Notes under the pieces: generated by a model
What the model was told of the DNA's origin: nothing
Database searches by the model: none
The model's input: only the letters and a program-made list of their open reading frames with translations
Shown: positions 34,086-42,452 of the stretch, in pieces
Numbering within the stretch: position 1 is the stretch's first letter
Layout: the number at the start of each line of letters is the position of its first letter
Program-made: the position numbers and the translations under genes
NCBI RefSeq assembly: GCF_014203645.1
Contig: NZ_JACHJL010000009.1
Span: forward strand, 1-64,000
DNA from: Streptomyces zagrosensis
Lineage (GTDB): Bacteria; Actinomycetota; Actinomycetes; Streptomycetales; Streptomycetaceae
Direction: 5' to 3'
DNA length: 64,000 nt

Positions 34086-36365
34086 TTAGAGCGCGGGAGC
34101 GAAGCGTTCCCACACCCGGTGGTTGCCCAACAGCTCGGTGATCTGGCCGAGCGTGGCATCGCCGCCGTCGCCCACGATGACGCCGGGCGCGTCGGCCGGG
34201 ACGCCGGCCGCGGCCAGCACCGCGTCCGCGCCCGCCCAGCCGCCGATCGCCTTGCCGTGGCGGTACGCCTCGCTGAGCATCAGCAGCACCCGCGGGTCGG
34301 TCGCGCCTGCGGCCCGTGCCGCCTCGTCGCCGGCCTTGGCGTCCCGCGCTCCGTACGCGTCGGCGCCGGGGCCCGGCACGCCGGCGAGCAAGATGGCGTC
34401 GAACTCCGTGGACCGTGCGGTGGCGAAGGAGCGCTGGATGGTGATCGGGTCGCCGCTCGGGTCGAGCTTGCCGCCCGCCGGGGCGATGACCAGCGGGACC
34501 ATGCCCGCGTCGAGGACGGCCTGGCGCACGGACCGTACCCCGGCCAGGTCGCCGGCGCCGTCGGTGACGATGCCGATGATGCGCCCGTCCGGCGGCCAGA
34601 CCTGGCCGAGCTGGGACAGGGCGGGGCTCGGTGTGACCGGGGTGAGTTCCACGGTGGGTTCGGGGACGGGCAGGCCGAGGCCGGTGGCGACCTGTTCGCA
34701 CAGCTGTGGGTCGATGTTGGCGAGCACCTTGAGCTGCCGCTCCTTGATGGCCTGCTCGTAGCACTTGCCCAGCTCGAAGGTGTACGCGCCGATGAGGTGC
34801 TCGCGCTCGACGTCCGTCAGGCTCTTCCAGAACAGGCGCGGCTGGCTGAAGTGGTCGGAGAAGGTGGCGGGTGCCTCGCGGACCTTGCGGGCGGCCGGTA
34901 CCTCGACCGGTACCTCGATGTACGCGCCGGTGTCCGCGCCTGCCAGGAAGGGGCAGCCGCCGTCGAGCGAGTTGGGCCGGTAGGGCGCGACGCCCGCGTG
35001 CACGGCGTCTTGGTGGAAGCCGTCCCGCAGCATGTCGTTGACCGGTGCGTGGGTGCGGTTGATCGGGATTTGTGCGAAGTTCGGCCCGGCGAGCCGGGTG
35101 ATCTGGGTGTCCAGGTACGAGAAGAGCCGCCCGGCGAGCAGCGGGTCATCGGTGATGTCGATGCCGGGGACCAGGTGTCCGGGGTGGAAGGCGACTTGTT
35201 CGGTCTCGGCGAAGTAGTTCGTCGGGTTGGCGTTGAGGGTCAGCAGCCCGATCGGTTGTACGGGGGCGATCTCCTCGGGAACGATGTTGGTCGGGTCGAG
35301 CAGGTCGATGCCCTCGTACATCTGTTCCGGGTTGTCCGGGAAGGTCTGGATGCCCAGCTCCCACTGCGGGAAGGCGCCGGCCTCGATCGCGTCGGCGAGA
35401 TCGCGCCGGTGGAAGTCCGGGTCCATGCCGTTGATGATCTGCGCCTCCTCCCAGACCAGGGAGTGCACGCCCAGCTTCGGCTTCCAGTGAAACTTGACCA
35501 AGGTGGTCTGACCCTCGGCGTTCACCAGCCGGAAGGTGTGGACGCCGAAGCCCTCCATCATCCGGTACGAGCGCGGGATGCCCCGGTCGGACATGTTCCA
35601 CATCGTGTGGTGGGTCGCCTCGGTGTGCAGCGAGACGAAGTCCCAGAAGGTGTCGTGCGCGCTTTGGGCCTGCGGGATCTCCCGGTCGGGGTGGGGCTTG
35701 CCCGCGTGGATGATGTCGGGAAACTTGATCGAGTCCTGGATGAAGAACACCGGGATGTTGTTTCCGACCAGGTCGAACGTGCCCTGGGCGGTGTAGAACT
35801 TCGTGGCGAAGCCGCGGGTGTCGCGGACGGTGTCGGAGGAGCCGCGCGAGCCGAGCACGGTGGAGAAGCGTACGAACACCGGCGTCTCCACGTCCTTGGC
35901 CAAGAAGGCGGCCTTGGAGACCTGCGCGGCCGTGCCGTACCCCTGGAAGACGCCGTGCGCCGCGGCGCCCCGGGCGTGCACCACGCGTTCCGGGATGCGC
36001 TCATGGTCGAAGTGCGTGATCTTTTCGCGCAGGTGGTGGTCTTGGAGGAGCACCGGGCCGCGCGCGCCGGCCTTGAGTGATTTGTCGGTCTCGTACAGCC
36101 GAGCGCCCTGCGCCGTGGTCAGATACGGGCCCGCCTGCCCCAGGTCCGATGGGTCGGCCCCGGTGGGCTGCCCGGTAGGGCTGACGGTGGCGGGAGAGCC
36201 CTGGTCGGGCGTGGGCGGCAGCGGGCCGCGCGGGGCGGTCGGCTCATCGACCGGCGGCGTCTCGGCGCCGGGCTTGCCCGGGATGCCTTCGGCCGGGCCG
36301 GTGTCACCGCGTAGTGCGCCGGTCACCTTGTCGGCTGCTGCCTTCATGGGGTGGGACTTGCCCAT
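34086..36365 (-). CDS. katE: Large-subunit catalase (HPII/KatE type)
   Basis: Haem catalase decomposing hydrogen peroxide, 759 residues, the large clade-2 type. The catalytic His lies in VVHARGAAAHGVF, Asn in DLVGNNIPVFF, and the haem Tyr in RLFSYLDTQ. After the catalase core (to about 590) there is a DJ-1/PfpI-like C-terminal domain (IIGIVTDGAGD, DAILLAGVPG). A Pro/Gly-rich leader of about 75 residues precedes the core. ATG at 36365 has GGAGG at 5 nt. The stop is TAA. A long open frame on the opposite strand is only its mirror. Upstream lies a repeat-rich 623-bp gap shared with a divergent ATP-grasp gene. Confidence 0.96.
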   Translation of the reverse strand: MGKSHPMKAAADKVTGALRGDTGPAEGIPGKPGAETPPVDEPTAPRGPLPPTPDQGSPATVSPTGQPTGADPSDLGQAGPYLTTAQGARLYETDKSLKAGARGPVLLQDHHLREKITHFDHERIPERVVHARGAAAHGVFQGYGTAAQVSKAAFLAKDVETPVFVRFSTVLGSRGSSDTVRDTRGFATKFYTAQGTFDLVGNNIPVFFIQDSIKFPDIIHAGKPHPDREIPQAQSAHDTFWDFVSLHTEATHHTMWNMSDRGIPRSYRMMEGFGVHTFRLVNAEGQTTLVKFHWKPKLGVHSLVWEEAQIINGMDPDFHRRDLADAIEAGAFPQWELGIQTFPDNPEQMYEGIDLLDPTNIVPEEIAPVQPIGLLTLNANPTNYFAETEQVAFHPGHLVPGIDITDDPLLAGRLFSYLDTQITRLAGPNFAQIPINRTHAPVNDMLRDGFHQDAVHAGVAPYRPNSLDGGCPFLAGADTGAYIEVPVEVPAARKVREAPATFSDHFSQPRLFWKSLTDVEREHLIGAYTFELGKCYEQAIKERQLKVLANIDPQLCEQVATGLGLPVPEPTVELTPVTPSPALSQLGQVWPPDGRIIGIVTDGAGDLAGVRSVRQAVLDAGMVPLVIAPAGGKLDPSGDPITIQRSFATARSTEFDAILLAGVPGPGADAYGARDAKAGDEAARAAGATDPRVLLMLSEAYRHGKAIGGWAGADAVLAAAGVPADAPGVIVGDGGDATLGQITELLGNHRVWERFAPAL

Positions 36366-36988
36366 CGATTCCTCCGTGCCTGGGGACGGTGTCGTGAAGT
36401 GGCGGGTCGGCAACGTCACAGCCTTGACCGCCGGTGCGGGGCGCCAAACGGGTACATCGAGGAGATTCAGCCCTTCAGCACACGCCCGCTCGGCCACGTG
36501 ATCGCCTGGCGCGTGCGCCGCGTCAGCCGGGTCATGGGCGATCACGGCGGCGCGGGTACCCGGACGCGGACTGCTCAAGCCCCCACCGCCTCGGCGCCCA
36601 CTGACTCCCGCGCCCACCTCGTGCGCTGTCCACCGCGCCTCGCGCCCCGTGCGCCCCGCCCCGCGTGTGCCCTGCGCCCCGTGCGCCGCCTGGTCCGTAC
36701 CGCAGTGCTCTCCGCGACTCCGCGATGACCTGGCATTGAGCGCCGGCGACCGGGTACCCGGTCGCGGACCGGCACCGGCACCGGCGCCAGTAATGACACC
36801 AGCAACGGCACCAGTGATGACACCAGTAATGACGCCAGCGTCGGCACCGACGAGACCGGCAGGGCCCGGGTACCCGGGCCGGATATACCGGCCATATGCC
36901 ATATGCCATATGGGGGTGGGACGGATGAGCCGCATACGCAGAGCGAGTGGGATGGACGGCAGGAACAGGTGGGGGAGTGGGAGCAGTG
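36366..36988. repeat. Repeat- and palindrome-rich katE/ATP-grasp intergenic region
   Basis: No gene is supported here. GGGTACCCGG occurs at 36554-36563, 36752-36761 and 36868-36877. The second lies in the palindrome ACCGGGTACCCGGT and the third in an 18-bp perfect palindrome (36863-36880). CCAGTAATGAC is repeated 36 bp apart (36787, 36823) inside a CCAG/ATGAC tandem tract. A heptamer CATATGC-like run (36892-36912) gives three CATATG sites. These could be operators for divergent katE and the ATP-grasp operon. Confidence 0.55.
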
Positions 36989-38296
36989 GTGAGTAAGAAG
37001 AACATCGTCGTGATCGGCATGAACGACGCGAATCTACGGACCCTGCGGGAGGTTCCCGGCGCGGACGACTACCGTTTCCACGGCCTGTTCGAGCTGAGTG
37101 AGCTCCAGGTCGGCGAGGTGTCCATGGATCGCCTCGTGGACAAGGCGACGGGCATCCTCGATTCCCTTGACGGCGGCGTGGACGCGATCATTGGCTACTG
37201 GGACTTCCCCGTGAGCGCGCTCGTGCCGATTCTCAGTGAGCGCTACGGCACCCGAGGCACCAGCCTGCTGTCCGTCGCCAAGTGCGAGCACAAATACTGG
37301 AGTCGGCTTGAGCAGCGGGAGGCAATAGCGGAGTATCCGCGCTTCGGGCAGGTTGACCTGACGGCGCAGGACCCGCAGCCGCCCGAGGGCGTGCGCTTTC
37401 CGATGTGGGTCAAGCCGGCCGTGGCGTACTCGTCGGAACTGGCCTTCGGCGTCTCGAACTTGGCGGAGTTCCACAGCGCGGTCGCCCAGATACGCGCGGG
37501 CATCGGCCGGGTCGGGCGCCCCTTCACCTACGTCCTGGACCGGCTCGATGTGCCGCCCGCGATGACCGGAATCGGCGGCGAGGTGTGCCTGGCCGAGGAG
37601 ACGCTGACCGGCATCCAGGTGGCCGCGGAGGGTTACGTACACGAGGGCGAGGTCACCGTCTACGGCGTACTCGACTCGATCAACTACCCGGACAGTTCCT
37701 GCTTCCTACGCCACCAGTACCCTTCGACGCTGCCCGAGCCGGTGTTGGGGCGGCTGCGCGACGTTTCGGCGCGGGTGGTGCGGCAGCTCGGCTTCGACAA
37801 CGCGACGTTCAGCATCGAGTTCTTCTACGACCCACGCACCGACACGATCAAGCTCCTGGAGATCAACCCCCGGCACTCCCAGTCGCACGCGGTGCTCTTC
37901 CAGTACGTCGATGGGGCGCCCAACCACCACTGCATGATCAGCCTCGCGCTCGGCAAGGACCCGGACTTCCCCTACCGCAAGGGCCGCTATCGGATGGCAG
38001 CCAAGTGGTACTACCGCTGGTTCGCCGATGGGGTGGTGCGCAGCGTGCCGTCCCGGGCGGACATCGAACGCATCGAGCGCGAAATCCCCGGCGTGCGGGT
38101 CTGCGTACTGCCGCAGGAGGGTCAGCGGCTTTCCGACGCCCGCGAACAGGACAGCTACAGCTACGAGGTGGCCCACATCATCACCGGCGGTGACAGCGAG
38201 CAGGAGTTGCGCGCGAAGTACGACCACTGCGTGGCAGCGCTGAACCTCAGCTTCGATGGAACGGCGCCCGGCGGCCGGGCCGAGCGGAACCAGTAA
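36989..38296 (+). CDS. ATP-grasp domain protein, probable carboxylate-amine ligase
   Basis: Cytoplasmic ligase of 435 residues. The ATP-grasp fold is seen in MWVKPAVAYSSELAFGVSNL, EVCLAEETLTGIQVAAEGYV and the metal-binding FSIEFFYDPR...IKLLEINPR(H) segment. Such enzymes form an acyl phosphate and join it to an amine or thiol. The start is ambiguous: GTG at 36989 or 36986, with GGGGGAG upstream. The CocE-type hydrolase gene follows 94 bp downstream. A ligase beside a peptidase-like hydrolase suggests synthesis and trimming of a small amide or peptide. Substrate unknown. Confidence 0.85.
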   Translation: MSKKNIVVIGMNDANLRTLREVPGADDYRFHGLFELSELQVGEVSMDRLVDKATGILDSLDGGVDAIIGYWDFPVSALVPILSERYGTRGTSLLSVAKCEHKYWSRLEQREAIAEYPRFGQVDLTAQDPQPPEGVRFPMWVKPAVAYSSELAFGVSNLAEFHSAVAQIRAGIGRVGRPFTYVLDRLDVPPAMTGIGGEVCLAEETLTGIQVAAEGYVHEGEVTVYGVLDSINYPDSSCFLRHQYPSTLPEPVLGRLRDVSARVVRQLGFDNATFSIEFFYDPRTDTIKLLEINPRHSQSHAVLFQYVDGAPNHHCMISLALGKDPDFPYRKGRYRMAAKWYYRWFADGVVRSVPSRADIERIEREIPGVRVCVLPQEGQRLSDAREQDSYSYEVAHIITGGDSEQELRAKYDHCVAALNLSFDGTAPGGRAERNQ

Positions 38297-38390
38297 GCAT
38301 TCCCGCTGGTCAACGGCCGGCCCAAGGAGGGGCCGCGCGGTGACGAGAGCGGTGACGAGAGCGGTTACGAGAAGGGAGTGAACCGGGACC

Positions 38391-40571
38391 ATGCGCTATG
38401 TGAGCAACTTGCCATACGCGACGAGGGAAGCGGAACACCTCACCATCGCCATGTCCGACGGCGTCTGCCTGTCGGCGCACGTCTGGCGCCCGACGTCATC
38501 CGACGACGAACCGGTTCCCGCGGTCCTGGAGTACATCCCGTACCGCAAGCGCGATCTGACGTCCGTACGCGACTCGATCCACCACCCCTACCTGGCCGGC
38601 CACGGCTATGCCTGCGTACGCGTCGATCTCCGCGGCACCGGCGATTCGGGGGGAGTGCTGCGCGATGAATACCTGGAGCAGGAGCAGCAGGACGCCGAGG
38701 AGGTGCTCGCCTGGCTGGCCGACCAGCCCTGGTGCGACGGCACGACCGGGATGATGGGCATCTCCTGGGGCGCCTTCGCCGCGCTCCAGGTCGCCGCCCG
38801 GCAACCGCCGAGCCTACGGGCCATCGTCATCGCGTCCTTCACCGACGACCGGTTCGCCGACGACATGCACTACATGGGTGGCGCGCTGCTCTCCGACAAT
38901 TTGGCCGAGGCGGGCACCATGTTCGCCTACGGCACCTGTCCGCCCGACCCGGCCGTCGTCGGCCGCCGGTGGCGCGAGATGTGGCACGAGCGCCTGGAGA
39001 ACACCGAGCCATGGGTTCTGGAGTGGCTGCGGCACCAGCGTCGCGACGACTACTGGCGGCGCGCCTCGGTCTGCGAGGACTACCAGGCCGTGCGCTGTCC
39101 GGTGCTCGCGTCGAGCGGCTGGGCCGATGGCTACTCCAACGCGGTCACCCGGCTGCTCGCCAACCTGGATGTGCCCCGCAAGGGCCTCATCGGGCCGTGG
39201 TCGCACAAGTTCCCGCACCTGGGCGAGCCGGGCCCGGCGATCGGCTACCTCCAGGAGGTCGTGCGCTGGTGGGACCGCTGGCTCAAGGGCATCGACAACG
39301 ACGTCATGGACGGTCCCATGCTGCGCACCTGGATGCAGGAGAGCGTGCCCCCTTCCACGTCGTACGAGGAGCGCCCCGGCCGCTGGGTCGCTGAGCAGAG
39401 TTGGCCATCGCCCCACATCCAGCAGGTCGTACGCCCTCTCCTTCGGCATCGCATCGGCACCCCCGAGGAGGCACCGGCGGGCGCCGGCGGCCCAGGCGGC
39501 GGACACCGCGGGGACGGCGCGCTGCCGGCGGCGGGGGCCGCGGGCGATGCGGGGATCGGCGCGGATGCGGGCGCGGGTGCCGGCTCGGGCACGGGTGCGG
39601 ACGCGAGCTCGGGCACGGGTGCGGGTGCGGGGGAGGGGGTGGCGCTGACGGTGCGATCGCCGCTTTCCGTGGGCCAGTTCGCCGGCAAGTGGGCGTCCTA
39701 CAACGCGCCCCCAGACCTGCCGTACGACCAGCGCGAGGAGGACGGCGGCTCGCTGGTCTTCGATACGGACACGCTCACCGAGTGCGTGGAGATACTCGGC
39801 TCGCCCACCGTGGAGTTGGACCTCGCCGTATCGGAGCCGGTCGCCCAGGTCGCCGCCCGTATCTCCGACGTCGCGCCGGACGGCAGCGCGACCCGGGTGA
39901 CGTACGGACTACTCAACATCGGCCGCGGCGACGGCACCAAGGACCCCGAGCCGTTGGAACCAGGCCGCCGCTACCGCGCGGTCATCGAACTCAACGGCGT
40001 GGCCCAGGCGTTCCCGGCCGGCCACCGCATCCGGCTCTCGCTGTCCACCTCGTACTGGCCGCTGGCCTGGCCGCCGCCGCGGCCGGTGCTGCTGAGCGTG
40101 TACGAGCGGACGAGCACATTGACGCTGCCGGTGCGCCCGGCGGATCGGCCCGATGGGCTGCCGCAACATCCGTTCGGCGAACCAGAGGGCACCGCGCCGC
40201 TGCCGAGCACCCAGCTCACCCCCGTAGAGGAACGCTGGGACGTAAAGCGGGACCTGGTTGGCTACCACGCGGAGCTGGAAATCGTGAAGGACCGGGGCAT
40301 GGTGCGCTTCGATGACATCTGCCTCGATGTGGGCCGCCGCGCCTACGAGCGCTACACGGCCGTCGCGGACGACTTCACCTCGCCCAGCGGCGAATCGGCC
40401 TGGACGATGCACTTTCGGCGCGGCGACTGGGACGTTCGCGTGGAAACCCGCACGGTGATGCGGTGCAACGAGAAGGAGTTCCTGGTCAACGCCACGTTGG
40501 ACGGCTACGAGGGAGACCGCCGGGTCTTCTCCCGCAGTTGGAACGAGACGGTGCCGCGCGACTGCTTGTGA
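38391..40571 (+). CDS. CocE/NonD family hydrolase (X-Pro dipeptidyl-peptidase-like)
   Basis: Serine hydrolase of 726 residues. The S15 catalytic domain has VLEYIPYRKRD, VRVDLRGTGDSGG and the nucleophile elbow GISWGAFA (Ser125). The C-terminal jelly-roll domain characteristic of X-Pro peptidases and cocaine esterase begins near residue 420. Between them, residues about 360-418 are Gly/Ala repeats coded by GCGGGTGC-like DNA, which the family lacks. ATG at 38391 is preceded by AAGGGAGTG. It is downstream of and co-oriented with the ATP-grasp gene. It may cleave ester or amide bonds in that enzyme's product, or act as resistance or processing enzyme. Confidence 0.9.
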   Translation: MRYVSNLPYATREAEHLTIAMSDGVCLSAHVWRPTSSDDEPVPAVLEYIPYRKRDLTSVRDSIHHPYLAGHGYACVRVDLRGTGDSGGVLRDEYLEQEQQDAEEVLAWLADQPWCDGTTGMMGISWGAFAALQVAARQPPSLRAIVIASFTDDRFADDMHYMGGALLSDNLAEAGTMFAYGTCPPDPAVVGRRWREMWHERLENTEPWVLEWLRHQRRDDYWRRASVCEDYQAVRCPVLASSGWADGYSNAVTRLLANLDVPRKGLIGPWSHKFPHLGEPGPAIGYLQEVVRWWDRWLKGIDNDVMDGPMLRTWMQESVPPSTSYEERPGRWVAEQSWPSPHIQQVVRPLLRHRIGTPEEAPAGAGGPGGGHRGDGALPAAGAAGDAGIGADAGAGAGSGTGADASSGTGAGAGEGVALTVRSPLSVGQFAGKWASYNAPPDLPYDQREEDGGSLVFDTDTLTECVEILGSPTVELDLAVSEPVAQVAARISDVAPDGSATRVTYGLLNIGRGDGTKDPEPLEPGRRYRAVIELNGVAQAFPAGHRIRLSLSTSYWPLAWPPPRPVLLSVYERTSTLTLPVRPADRPDGLPQHPFGEPEGTAPLPSTQLTPVEERWDVKRDLVGYHAELEIVKDRGMVRFDDICLDVGRRAYERYTAVADDFTSPSGESAWTMHFRRGDWDVRVETRTVMRCNEKEFLVNATLDGYEGDRRVFSRSWNETVPRDCL

Positions 40572-40676
40572 GTTGGGCGCGTGCCAGGGGGCATGGAGCT
40601 GACGGTGGTGGGCGGCGGTGGGCCGCCAGTGGTGGGGCGGGCGGCCGGGGAGCGACCCGGCCGCTCGCCCCGACCG

Positions 40677-40928
40677 TCACCCGGTTGGTGCCGCCGCTGC
40701 CGACTCGTTGCCGTCGTTGGCCGTGGCCCGCCGGCGTACGCCCTGGGCTACGGCCGCCGCAGCGAGCGCGAGGGCGACCAACAGCGCGCTGACCCACAGC
40801 GGCGAGCGATAGCCGAGCCCCGCACCGATGACCAGGGCGCCGATGGCCGGCCCGATCGCGGCGCCCACGTTGAACGCGGCCGTGGCGAAGCTGCCGCCCA
40901 GGGTGGGCGCCTTGGTCGCTGCGTACAA
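40677..40928 (-). pseudogene. C-terminal remnant of an MFS transporter
   Basis: About 80 codons resembling the last two transmembrane helices of a drug-type MFS exporter: APTLGGSFATAAFNVGAAIG, PAIGALVIGAG and PLWVSALLVALALAAAAVA. The rest of a transporter (roughly 320 residues) is missing. Homology stops at about 40928, next to a 10-bp inverted repeat (40933-40961), and the sequence beyond is unrelated. There is no ribosome-binding site. Remnant left by a deletion or insertion event. Confidence 0.75.
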
Positions 40929-40932
40929 CGCG

Positions 40933-40961
40933 GGTGGACCAGGTGCCGCCGCTGGTCCACC
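40933..40961. repeat. Inverted repeat at the MFS breakpoint
   Basis: GGTGGACCAG (40933-40942) and CTGGTCCACC (40952-40961) are perfect inverted copies with a 9-bp spacer, exactly where MFS similarity ends. It could mark a rearrangement junction or be a hairpin. Confidence 0.5.
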
Positions 40962-41038
40962 ACGTGGCCTTTACGCACGTCGCAGCCTCACTCTCTGGCA
41001 ACCACGGGGCGTTGGCGCGCCAGGTAGAGCGACGAAAG

Positions 41039-41064
41039 CCCGCCACCTTCGATGAGGTGGCGGG
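41039..41064 (-). terminator. Terminator of the XRE/DUF397 pair
   Basis: CCCGCCACCT (41039-41048) and AGGTGGCGGG (41055-41064) form a perfect 10-bp stem with a 6-nt loop. On the minus strand it is followed by CTTTCGTC. It lies 25 bp after the DUF397 stop at 41090. Confidence 0.75.
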
Positions 41065-41089
41065 GCTGTTCGCGTAGCTGCGCTAAGGG

Positions 41090-41305
41090 TCAGACGGTGA
41101 ACTCCCCCGCCTTGATTCCGGCCACGAACGCCGACCAGGCCGACGCCTCGAAGGCTAGCGCCGGACCGTGCGGGTTCTTGCTGTCTCGGACTGGGACGAG
41201 CCCGTGTGTGTGCGCGTGGTCGGGGGCCCATTCGACGCATTGCCCGCCGTTGGCTCCGCTGTAACTGGACGCCACCCATCGCTGTCGGCTGTCCGCCTTC
41301 ATCAT
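41090..41305 (-). CDS. DUF397 protein, second locus
   Basis: Small protein of 71 residues: RWVASSYSGANGGQCVEWAP, then VPVRDSKNPHGPALAFEASA and WSAFVAGIKAGEF, typical of DUF397. ATG at 41305 abuts the TAA of the XRE gene, with GGAG at 6 nt, so the two are coupled. It is more distant from the two DUF397 proteins at 32-33 kb than those are from each other. Confidence 0.9.
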   Translation of the reverse strand: MMKADSRQRWVASSYSGANGGQCVEWAPDHAHTHGLVPVRDSKNPHGPALAFEASAWSAFVAGIKAGEFTV

Positions 41306-42202
41306 TTACGTCTCCTTGCCCGTACGAAGCGCCCTGATCATTGCCCTAGAAGCATCTGGGGCCAAGGCGTGAGCGCGCAAGCGATCGAACGCTTCGACGG
41401 TGTACTCCACCGCTGGGCCATCCTGGTACAGGCGACCACCAGTTGGATCGTCCGCGTGCATCACAGCCTTGCCCTCGGGCAATTTCAATAGCGTGAACGC
41501 GGTGAGGTATGTCCCCACCGCGCCCGCGCTGAAGGGGAGTACCTGAAGTTCGACGTTGCCAACCGCGGACAAGTCCACGAGATGATCTAACTGGGCCGCC
41601 ATGACGGAGGGGCCCCCAACCTCGGCGCGCAAGGCGGCCTCGTTGATCACTACCCACAGGGTCAGTGGAGGTTGGCGCTCAAGCACCGTACGCCGTCGCA
41701 GGCGCTGCGCCACCTTGGCAGCGATGACCTTCTCTGTCTCCCCCGGGAAGCCCGCGCGAAACTGGGCTGTGGCGTAGTCGTCCGTCTGGAGGATGCCCAT
41801 CAGAGTCGTTGACGAGTAGTCGAACACATGCGTCGCCCTCCGCTCCAACTTCAGATACGGGACGAACCAGGACGGCGCCGCTTCCTCGTCAATGCGGGCT
41901 CGGTGCCCTGCGTACAGTCCCGGCGTTCCGAAGACCCGATCGCAGCCCTCAGCGAATGCGGCACTCGCCAGAATGACGCCCTTCTCGACCTTGCTCACGT
42001 AGCTCTCGCTATAGCCGCCTGCGGCGGCGCCCAGCGCTCTCTGCGTGATCTTGCGCCCCTCGCGCACACGTCGGACATCCTGCCCGAATCGAACCAACGG
42101 ATTCAGATGCGAGGACGCACTCTCATCGGACATGACCTCTGCCTCAGCATTCTCCCGATCAACCCCGCTAAGGGCGGAGTTGGGAATCTGAATGTAGGCC
42201 AT
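41306..42202 (-). CDS. XRE-family DNA-binding protein with DUF5753, second locus
   Basis: WhiJ-like regulator of up to 298 residues. The helix-turn-helix is VRRVREGRKITQRALGAAAG, SESYVSKVEKG. DUF5753 follows (TLMGILQTDDYATAQFRAGF, WVVINEAALRAEVGG, VELQVLPFSAGAVG). ATG at 42202 has GGGAAGG at 5 nt; ATG at 42133 would remove 23 non-conserved residues. Codon 205 is TTA (plus 41588-41590), which suggests bldA control. It is divergent from a five-gene unknown operon across only 61 bp, so it is the likely regulator of that operon. Confidence 0.9.
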   Translation of the reverse strand: MAYIQIPNSALSGVDRENAEAEVMSDESASSHLNPLVRFGQDVRRVREGRKITQRALGAAAGGYSESYVSKVEKGVILASAAFAEGCDRVFGTPGLYAGHRARIDEEAAPSWFVPYLKLERRATHVFDYSSTTLMGILQTDDYATAQFRAGFPGETEKVIAAKVAQRLRRRTVLERQPPLTLWVVINEAALRAEVGGPSVMAAQLDHLVDLSAVGNVELQVLPFSAGAVGTYLTAFTLLKLPEGKAVMHADDPTGGRLYQDGPAVEYTVEAFDRLRAHALAPDASRAMIRALRTGKET

Positions 42203-42263
42203 TCAAGCCTTCCCGGTCTGCCGGAACCGTCGTTGTCTAGTCAGTCCAAGAAGGGAGTTGCAC

Positions 42264-42446
42264 ATGACGACGATGAGCCTGAAGGTCTACCGCAAGCGCC
42301 CGGGTGAGGACCCTAGGGACTGTCGAGCCACGACGGTGGTCACCATCGACCCCGACGAGGTGACGGCTCAGTGGTTGGACGACCACTACCCGCCCCAGTG
42401 GCCGGCGTGCCAGTGCCTCAACTGCTGCGACAGCAAGGGGAGTTGA
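42264..42446 (+). CDS. Small cysteine-rich hypothetical protein
   Basis: First gene of the five-gene unknown operon; 60 residues. The body, LKVYRKRPGEDPRDCRATTV, VTIDPDEVTAQWLDDHYPP, is followed by a C-terminal WPACQCLNCCDSKGS. The CxCxxCC cluster could bind zinc or another metal. ATG at 42264 has AAGGGAG at 7 nt. The gap to the next gene is 6 bp. It lies opposite the second XRE/DUF397 pair. No family is recognised. Confidence 0.7.
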   Translation: MTTMSLKVYRKRPGEDPRDCRATTVVTIDPDEVTAQWLDDHYPPQWPACQCLNCCDSKGS

Positions 42447-42452
42447 GCTGCT

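Noticed and set aside
33990..36080. Open frame of 696 codons on the plus strand
   Set aside because: It is exactly antisense to katE, has no family features and reflects GC-rich codon bias in the opposite strand.
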